A DNA stretch of 64,000 nt, taken from assembly GCA_037176725.1 (NCBI GenBank), contig JAZBRS010000049.1:13658001-13722000 (forward strand). Reading direction: 5' to 3'. The stretch is from Posidonia oceanica. Taxonomy: Eukaryota; Streptophyta; Magnoliopsida; Alismatales; Posidoniaceae. A model generated the notes under the pieces. It saw only the letters and a list, made by a program, of their open reading frames with translations, ran no database searches and was not told the origin of the DNA. A program made the translations under genes and the position numbers. This document shows, in pieces, positions 56,809 through 64,000 of the stretch. The stretch's first letter is position 1, and each line of letters starts with the position of its first letter.

Positions 56809-59800
56809 TATAGTAATCCCAATCAGAAATCAGGCTTACTATTAGCGGCGATTGATCCAAGGAAGAGGCTCAACTCGAAAACACTTAAAATCGAGGAGAA
56901 AAGAGGAAGATAAGACAAATCAGAGTCGCCACCATGTCTATTAACGGAAGACACGGAAAATCGGGGGAAATGCGTGGATTAAACACGCAAATTCAAGCAA
57001 GAAATGCAAAGCAAAGCAATGCAAAAGAAAACAAATGCAAATACATGCAAATGAGATGACTCTAGCCTAGGATAAGGGCGATATGGTCATTGCGGGCCAA
57101 AAGACTGGGCAAGGACTCCTGTTACGCACGGGGAAGGTGTTAGGCACCCCCGACACGCCTGAGAATCGGTCTTTCTAGGCTTACGCTCGCATACGCAGGG
57201 AAATGCAGATCTGAATGCCTAAATGCCAAAGAATGCCTGAATGAGTGCTCAAGGTGTGCTCTAAGTGGAGAGAATGCAAAGCAGGGAAGTAAACGTGCTC
57301 TCTAAGTGCTCAGCCGCACTGTCCGTGTTCCGAACTAGGCGAAACCTGGCTCGTGAGAACTCCAGGCAGTAAGCATCACAGCCCTATATGCAAATGCAAG
57401 CAAAAAAGCAAAACAACGGCAAAACCATGCAATGCGATCGACATGCAAGAGAAAAAGGCGTAAAATGCGCAAAACGAGGCAAGAAACAAAAACGGCACGC
57501 GAAACGGTGCAAAAAGACAAGACAGGCACGCAAAACGGTGCCAAAAAACAAAGCGGCACGCAAAACGATGCAAAAGACGAGGCGAGCACGCAAAACGGTG
57601 CCAAAACGAAAGCGAACGTGCAAAACGATGCAAAAGTAAAGTAGGCACGTAGAACGATGCCAAAGACGAGAGCGGGCACCCAAAATGGTGCCAAAAGCAG
57701 CGAAATAAAACCTCGGAAAAGCCATGCGAATGCAAATGCAGGGAAAAAGATCAGAAGAAGCTAAAGGAGAGGTAAAACAGCGTGTGTGTGAGAACAGACG
57801 CTATTTAGGGCCACACAGAGTAGGTGTGAAGACCTACAAAGGAGGAGAAGTGAGCAAATGGAGGGATTACCACTTTTTTGTGACCGTTTCCCACTAAACC
57901 GCTCCACGATGTGTCTCGCACGCTGCCTAAAGCTCGCGATGCGATCGGATCGTGGAAAAGGGAGAAGAAGGTCGCATTAAGTGGTGAATCTAGGGAAAAC
58001 GCAACACAAAACACTTGGGAATACGCGAAAAGAGGAACGGGATTGATAGATAAGAAGAGGAGGCCCTATTCTACATGCTCAAAGAGACAGAAAGCGAAAA
58101 CAAGGCAAACAATGCAAATGGCATGCAAATGAATGCAATGCAGGAGTTCAAGAGGACATACCTGGAAATCCTGGGGCCTGATCTGAAATCTGCTTGGTCC
58201 ATGCTGAAGAGCGCTTCGCCGCGGTCGTCTGGGCAGCTTATTTGAGAAGATCCAACGGTCGAATTGGAAGATATCACAGCTTCCAAGCAGGAGGGCCAGA
58301 ACAGGGGAGAAGAACAGATCTAAGTGTTCAGGAGATCCTAGGGGTGTGCAAAAAGGTCCTCCCAGGTGAAAGGGAGCTAAGGGGGCTCTAGTGTGTGCAA
58401 AGGGATGCTAAGTGCAAAGCTACATGAATGCAAATGCATGTAGATAGCAAAAAAGACAAGAAGGGGGATTTTTAGAAAAAACAGGAGTTCAAATGCCATT
58501 TTTAAAAGGAAGGTGGGCTTAAATGCAAAGTTTGGAAAAACATGAGGCTTTCAGGCAGGTTTTGAAAACAGGAGGAGGCAGAGGGCAATTCTGCAAAGGA
58601 TAGGATTTTTAGAATGCAATTTTAAAAGAGGGTATGCATCAGGGGAGGTTTTGAAAGCATGTTGCAAATCAGAATGCAATTTTGGAAATATAAGGGTCTA
58701 AAATGCAATTTTTCCTGAAAACAGGGTTCTAGGGAGTCTGGGAATGCAAGTGGAGGGCCTACATGCAATTTTGCAAACATGGGAGCTAAAATGCAATTTT
58801 AAGGGCAAAACAGGCATTTTAAATGATTTTAAAAGGATGCAAAGGACCTATGTGTCAGTTTTAAATCATGCAGGGTCAAAAATGCAATTTAATATGCAAA
58901 ATATGCTCTGAAATCATGGTCTGTGGACTGACATGCAATTTTTAAAAGATGCAGGAGGGAAAATGCAATTTAATAAGCTAAAATGCATGCAGGATGACTA
59001 CTGTGCATTTAAAAAGGATCTAGATGCAAAAATGAAAAAAACAGAGGGACTGATGCATAAAATTTTATAACTAAACAGCACAACAAAAGGACTGAATTGA
59101 AAATACTGAAAAGCACAGATACTTAAAGCAATTTAGCATGGTTTTAAATTAAAAACAAAGCAAATTAAATGGCATAAGGACCAGAATGCAAAAATAAAGA
59201 AACTTAAGCTAAACATGCAATATTCACACAAAAAACTATATAAAGGAGAAAATAAATCTACAGTGATTGCCGGCGGCAACGAACACTGTAGCAGTGAGCT
59301 ACCAGAGTTTGCGGCCATCGGCACAGGGGGGCTGAGGAGGCGCTGAACGGCGGAGGCGGCTGCTGACGTCCGTGCGGAGCTCCGGGGGTCACCGGGATGG
59401 CGTTCCGCTGGCTGGAGCGCCGCGAAGGCCGGAGAACGACGTCGGAGAAGATGGTCTGACCGGCGAACAGCAACGGAGCAGGAGGACCAGAAACCTACTT
59501 CTAAGAGGCTGAGAAGCAGCAGGGGAAGAAGAGGGAGCTGAGGACGTAAAGAATTACCTGGCTCCGCGTCTGGAACGTGCTCCCGACCTCAGCAGTACCG
59601 GAGCTGGTCGGCGACGTTTGTCCAGTTGCAGTGATGGTCGTCGAGTGCTCGCGGAGGTTGGAGCTACCTTAGAGTGTCCTTCTGGTGCTTCCTGAGCGAT
59701 CAGATGGATGCTTTGGAACTCGAACAAAGATCTGAAGTTTTTGGGTTCTCAGAAAGGAACCGGAGGTGGGGGGGGCTGTTGCTGCTCGTCTGGTGGAGTG

Positions 59801-62434
59801 AAGCCCTCCGGGAGGTAGTTGGAGGTCAGGGGAGTGAAGCTGGATGGCTAGCTTAGGTTTCTGGAGAGTGTGGAGGGAGTTTGAAGATTGGGTCCGTTTC
59901 TGGTCAGAAGGAGTGATAGGTGTTTGTTGTGTTGTTCTCAGCCGGTGGTGGGTGGCTGGGCTGGAGGTCAGGTGTTTCTGGAAGGTGAAGGTCTGGTGGA
60001 TCCTTGGGTGGAGTTTGAGAAGAAGCTGCGGGCTGAAGTGAAGGGAATTGTGGAGAGATCGGTGTTGGGTTGCAGGTGGAGTTTCAGGTGGTGTTCAGAG
60101 GATGTTTCAGTGGTTTCGTGTGGTGGAAAGGCAGTGGGATAGTGGAGGGTGAAGTCTGGTTGCTGGGTGGATTTGGGGGGGTTAATTGGGAGAAGAATGG
60201 AGGCTTGAAGTGGTGCTGGGTTATTGGAAAAGAAGGAGAAGGGTCTGCTGTGGATTTCAGAAGGGAAATGAGAGTGATTGGGTGGGGAACGGCTCTGGAA
60301 TGGGTGGCCTCTCTCCAGGATGCCAAGGACTCCCTCAGACACTCTCTTCTTGCTCTCTCTTGGGCTCTTCTCTCTGGGAATTGAAGGATGCAGAGGAGGA
60401 AAAAGGAGATCATTTCAGGTGGGGAGAATGCTGTTGCTGCTCTCTAGGGTTCTCTCAGGTTTGCTCTTCTCCTGATGGTCTGCTGCCGATCTCTCACTGA
60501 TGGGCTCTGATGGAATTGAAGGATGAACGGGAGGTTTTTATCAGGAGGAGGCTGGCTGCTGGCACGCTTCTGGATTTCAAATTCCACCGGCAACACTGCA
60601 GCAGAAGGGATGGATGTCGGTGAGACGACCGGCATTCAATGCCTCTCGGGAATGGTGCTGAGATAGAGGAGAAGCGGCGAGCTGCTGTTGGTGATTGGAT
60701 GGAAGGCTTTGAAATTTAAAATGGAGGAGGGAGGACTGTTGGCAGCTCGCGGGAGAAATCGGAAGAAACGCAGAGAAGGTGAAGGAGGAAGAAGGGGTGG
60801 AGAAGGCGGGCCGGGTCGTGGGTTGGAAAAAAAGAAAAAGGGAAATAAGGAAGGAGGAGAGGAAACGGGCTGATGGGCCCAGTAGAGAAAAATGGAAAGA
60901 AAATTGAGAAGAAAGAAAGAAAGAGAGGGAAAAGAGGAGAAATAAAATTAGGAAAAAATAAATTAAAAATAAGTAGAAATATTAGGGTGTTTGTGAGTTA
61001 GGATTTTAATTAGATTTTTTTAATGACTGTTTTGGGTTAATTAGTGTGTTTTGGGCTTGATTAGGGTTTTAGAGTTTTCTTTTGTCTTTAATTCATTTTC
61101 CATTTGATTAAGTGTTTGTTAAACCTTTTTTAAATTGTTTTTAAAATTGTGTTTTTCTTGTTAAGCATTTAGGATGTTAATTAGGATTTATTTTTAGGTT
61201 AATTAGGATGGGTTATGGGCTTTTAGTTTTAGTCTTTTAGGATTTTCTTTCTTAAGTCTTTTGAATTAGGTTTTGTGATTTTTTATTTATTAATTTTTCT
61301 TGATGTTTTTAAGTTAGGTTTCTCCGGTTTGATGGAGTGTTTTTAAGTCTTTCCAATGTGTTTCTCTTTTTCTTTTTGATTAAGTCCTTAGGTTGTTTTT
61401 CTTAGGTTTGTTAAGTTAGGCTTTTTCTTTTCATTAATTATTTATCCTAGGGTTCTTAATTGTTTTGCTTCTTTTTAGAGTTTGTTTTTTTTTAATTATT
61501 TTGATAGGGTTTTTACTTTTGGTGGGTCTTGATTTTGTTTTAGTTTTTCCCTTGATTTTTCAGTATTTTCTTTTAGTTTGTTTTGCATTTTTTAGTTTGC
61601 ATGTTTGATTTTCTTTTTAGCTTGATTTAGTTAAGTTTAGGTTTTTAATTGTTTGTTTAATGTTTTTAATTACTTTTCTTAGAGTTCTGGTTTGTTTCTT
61701 TTATGTTTTAGATTTTACAGATTTTTAGGGGGTTTTATGGATTTTAGCAAAAGAAAGAAAAGGAAAGGAGAAGGAAGAAGAAAAGAGAAAAAGGGAGAAA
61801 TAAAAGGGAAAGAGATGAGTTGGAGGAAAACGATTTTTTAAAATTCAGGGAAAATGTTAAAAATAAAATAAAAATAGGAATAAGATAGAGAAGGGGTAGA
61901 AGCACAAAGAGGGCCCACAGCCAGGCAGGAAAAAGGGCAAGAAGGGGATGAAAAGAGAGATGATAATCAGGAGAGAGAGAGGAGAGAGAAAATGATAATC
62001 CCAGAGAGAGAAAAGGATAATTAGGGCAAATGAAGGTCTTAAAGGTCTTGGAATGGGATGAAAATTGGAGAGTGGGTAGGCTAGGGCTTGTAGTGCTCGG
62101 TCTGAGGTTTTGGTTTAATTCCAAGAAGATTTTGGAGGGGTTTTAAGGTGTAGAAAAAGGAGAGTTTCACCTAGGTTTTCTAGGGTTTTTGGGAATGGTC
62201 TTGGGTTGGAAATTTCTAGGTTCTTGGGTAGGTTTGCTAAGTGGGTGCTGGTGGGTTTTCCTATGGATTTTGGTCAGGTTTTGAGTTTGGGAAGAGGGGT
62301 AAAGGCTTAGGTCAAGTTTGCTTGGTTTTGAAGGGTAAAGAAGAGGATTAGGGTTTGGGTTTAGGTTAGGGTTTGAGTCCAGCAATCACTAGGAGGGCTC
62401 CAAAGTCCAAGCCTACCAAGATGGGGTGTCAACA
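56809..62434 (-). mobile_element. Solo LTR C (Tat/Ogre-like, 5,626 bp)
   Basis: A complete LTR in - orientation, flanked by the exact target duplication GAGCC (56804-56808 and 62435-62439), with no internal region. This is the product expected from recombination between the two LTRs of one element. The start (read on the - strand) matches A more closely than B. The terminal CTACA has decayed to CTATA. It holds a short minisatellite (about 57480-57700), the conserved block (about 57076-57195) and donors at 58161 and 59557. Confidence 0.9.
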
Positions 62435-62439
62435 GAGCC

Positions 62440-63198
62440 CCCTTTTTATCTATGCACGGAATGCAAGTGGTGTCGATGTGATGTCACTGACGACAGAGGA
62501 GGACTCAAGCTCTCTCAAAAACTCATTCTCCACATAACATCTCCTGAGATTCTGGCTCAAAACACTTTCTACTTGCTCTCAATAATTCTTCTAAAATTGT
62601 GTTCCTCTCTCAAGAAAATCCTCAAAAATCCTTTCTAAATCCCTCCCAGATCCATCCAGATCCCTATGGGGGTACCCTTGCTTTTATAGAAGCAAGGGAG
62701 GAATAAATAAGGACACAAAGGCCAAGTCAGCAACTTCCTGTTTTAGAGGTGTTGGAAGCTGACTGTTACAGCGTCCATTGTTGGATGCTAGAGTACCCAG
62801 TGTCTAACGACCCTCCGAGGCAAAGATGCTAGGATCAAAGAATATTCCTCAATAAGTAGCTGATTATTGACCATTAAAGCCAATTAAGGCCTTGACTGGT
62901 CAAAGGTCCCTTAGTGGAGGTGAAGCACGAAATTTGATTTCAGCCAAATATGGCAAGATTGGGGAAACAGAAAACCAGGTTGTTAGACACCATTACTCAT
63001 AGCGTCCAACGTTGGATGCTAGGATATTCAGCGTCCAACACACTCAAATGCAAACTTGCCAATTCTGGCCTCTCAATCACAAGGACAAGTGTCAATAAGT
63101 TAGATGAGAGTACTTGAGCTGGGCAAAGAGCTTCTAGAGGTGGCCTAATGCAATAGACTACACTACCATGAAGGGTGTGCCAAAACAGGGTATCTACA
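62440..63198 (-). mobile_element. Element E 3' LTR, fragment 3 (LTR start, U3 and R)
   Basis: On the - strand it starts TGTAGATACCCTGTTTTGGC at 63198, directly after a PPT. U3 includes two similar segments with palindromes (about 63000-63045 and 62770-62815), then a TATA box at 62681-62688. Together with fragments 1 and 2 the LTR is about 0.95 kb. It is unrelated in sequence to the long LTRs. The family of E cannot be told, as its coding region lies outside the window. Confidence 0.65.
62675..62698 (-). promoter_or_regulatory. Element E TATA box inside a perfect hairpin
   Basis: CCCTTGCTT and AAGCAAGGG are perfect 9-bp arms around a 6-nt centre. On the - strand the sequence reads CTTCTATAAAAGC, a canonical TATA box that spans loop and arm. 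Confidence 0.6.
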
Positions 63199-63216
63199 GA
63201 TTGCCCCTCCTTGAAG
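63199..63216 (-). promoter_or_regulatory. Element E polypurine tract
   Basis: CTTCAAGGAGGGGCAATC on the - strand directly precedes the LTR start, so the LTR at 62440-63198 is a 3' LTR and E continues to the right. Confidence 0.65.
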
Positions 63217-64000
63217 ATGGCTTCGGCACGAAGCTATCTATAAGGCGAGACGATACCCCCGTGTGGCGCTACCTGGAGATCCTAAATGAAATCCAATGCT
63301 TGCTGCCACTAGACTTGGACGAGACACAATGAGGATCGGCTAAAGAAACACGGCCAGGGGGATTACCTAAGGGGAACAAACTAACGACGTGCCACAGGGA
63401 TTGCCCGCAGGAGTCAAACTAAAAGACTTGCCATGGGGATTGCCCGCAGGGGTCAAACTAAAAGACTTGCCACAGGGATTGTCCGTGGGGGTCAAACTAA
63501 AGACACTACCACGGGGGTTGCCCGTGAGGTCAAACTAAACGGATGGATAGCTAATGCTTTTGATGACCACTCAATGCGAATGCAATACAATGCGAATGCA
63601 ATACAATGCGCTATGCATTGATGCATGCTAACGGGAATGCGAAAGTGGGGGTCATGATATGTAATGCATGACCCTAGGTAATGAGGTTCTTCCATCATCG
63701 CTGGCTTTAATTTGTATACTGGGTTGGCTTAGGAATTTTTCTCACCACCTAAGGCGGACTGACACATGCGTGAATGCAATTTGTCATAATCAGGTGCCCT
63801 TTCCTTGAGCATAGCCTATACTCTCCAAGAGGACCGTCGTTTTATGACCTGCGGGTTAGTGAGTGAGAGGTCTATGATGCTCCCAGGAAAAAGGGGATTG
63901 ATCTCTTCTCTGCTGACCACGTTGGCTCTATTTGTCACAATTAGGTGTCCTTTCATTAAATGTTGCCTACATTCTCAATAGAGACCGTCGTCTCGTGACC
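63217..64000 (-). other. Element E 3' untranslated region (incomplete)
   Basis: No gene is seen up to the window edge. Two tandem repeats are present: 39-bp units with GCCACAGGGATTGCCCGC at 63391, 63430, 63469 and 63508, and a roughly 151-bp unit whose first copy starts near 63781 and second near 63932 (TTGTCA(T/C)AAT(C/T)AGGTG to the GTGACC/ATGACC end). The 62-codon frame at 63433-63621 is a product of the 39-bp repeat. Confidence 0.6.

Noticed and set aside
56809..62434. LTR C taken as the partner of the LTR at 1-2305.
   Set aside because: They are in opposite orientation, and C has its own exact target duplication, which shows a solo LTR.

Overview
The window is plant nuclear DNA made wholly, or almost wholly, of nested LTR retrotransposons. 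I see no host gene, rRNA or tRNA gene, or CRISPR array. An angiosperm origin, probably a eudicot with a repeat-rich genome, is suggested by several things: Ty3/gypsy pol genes of the Tat/Ogre type (a second, archaeal-type RNase H between RNase H and integrase, no chromodomain), LTRs of 5.6-5.8 kb, a primer binding site matching plant tRNA-Arg(ACG), and a plant-mobile-domain-like extra ORF. I cannot name the species. Layout: five elements are stacked by successive insertion. Element D (+ strand, degenerate, runs off the left edge) has the end of its 5' LTR at 1-2305, remnants of leader and gag at 2306-3001, a 3' noncoding part and PPT up to 3951, and the first part of its 3' LTR at 3952-~6112. 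D's 3' LTR is interrupted by element E (- strand, runs off the right edge). E's ~0.95 kb 3' LTR now lies in three pieces (6113-6279, 56782-56808, 62440-63198). Two insertions split it: a solo LTR (C, - strand, 56809-62434, TSD GAGCC) and element B (- strand, 6280-56776, TSD ATATG). B's left LTR is in turn interrupted by element A (+ strand, 6364-33859, TSD GCGGC). The order in time is therefore D, then E, then B and C, then A. Element A (27,496 bp) is structurally complete: two 5,774-bp LTRs, PBS, leader, gag, protease, RT, RNase H, archaeal RNase H, integrase, a 400-codon extra ORF, a 3' untranslated region packed with tandem repeats, and a PPT. Its gag-pol stays in one reading frame for about 8.8 kb without a frameshift but carries seven in-frame stops, so it is dead. 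Element B has the same plan but has lost RT, both RNases H and nearly all of integrase in one deletion of about 3.4 kb. Its gag-pro is also interrupted by stops, whereas its extra ORF is intact. How the parts would work together: the LTR supplies promoter and terminator; conserved splice donors inside the long LTR could join to acceptors upstream of gag and upstream of the extra ORF; tRNA-Arg primes minus-strand DNA at the PBS; the PPT next to a conserved stem-loop primes plus-strand DNA. Most notable for follow-up are the extra plant-mobile-domain-like ORF after integrase, the conserved LTR splice donors, the dense arrays of GATA...TATC inverted pairs in the 3' untranslated regions of A and B, a stop codon between gag and protease shared by A and B, and a TATA box inside a perfect hairpin in the E LTR.
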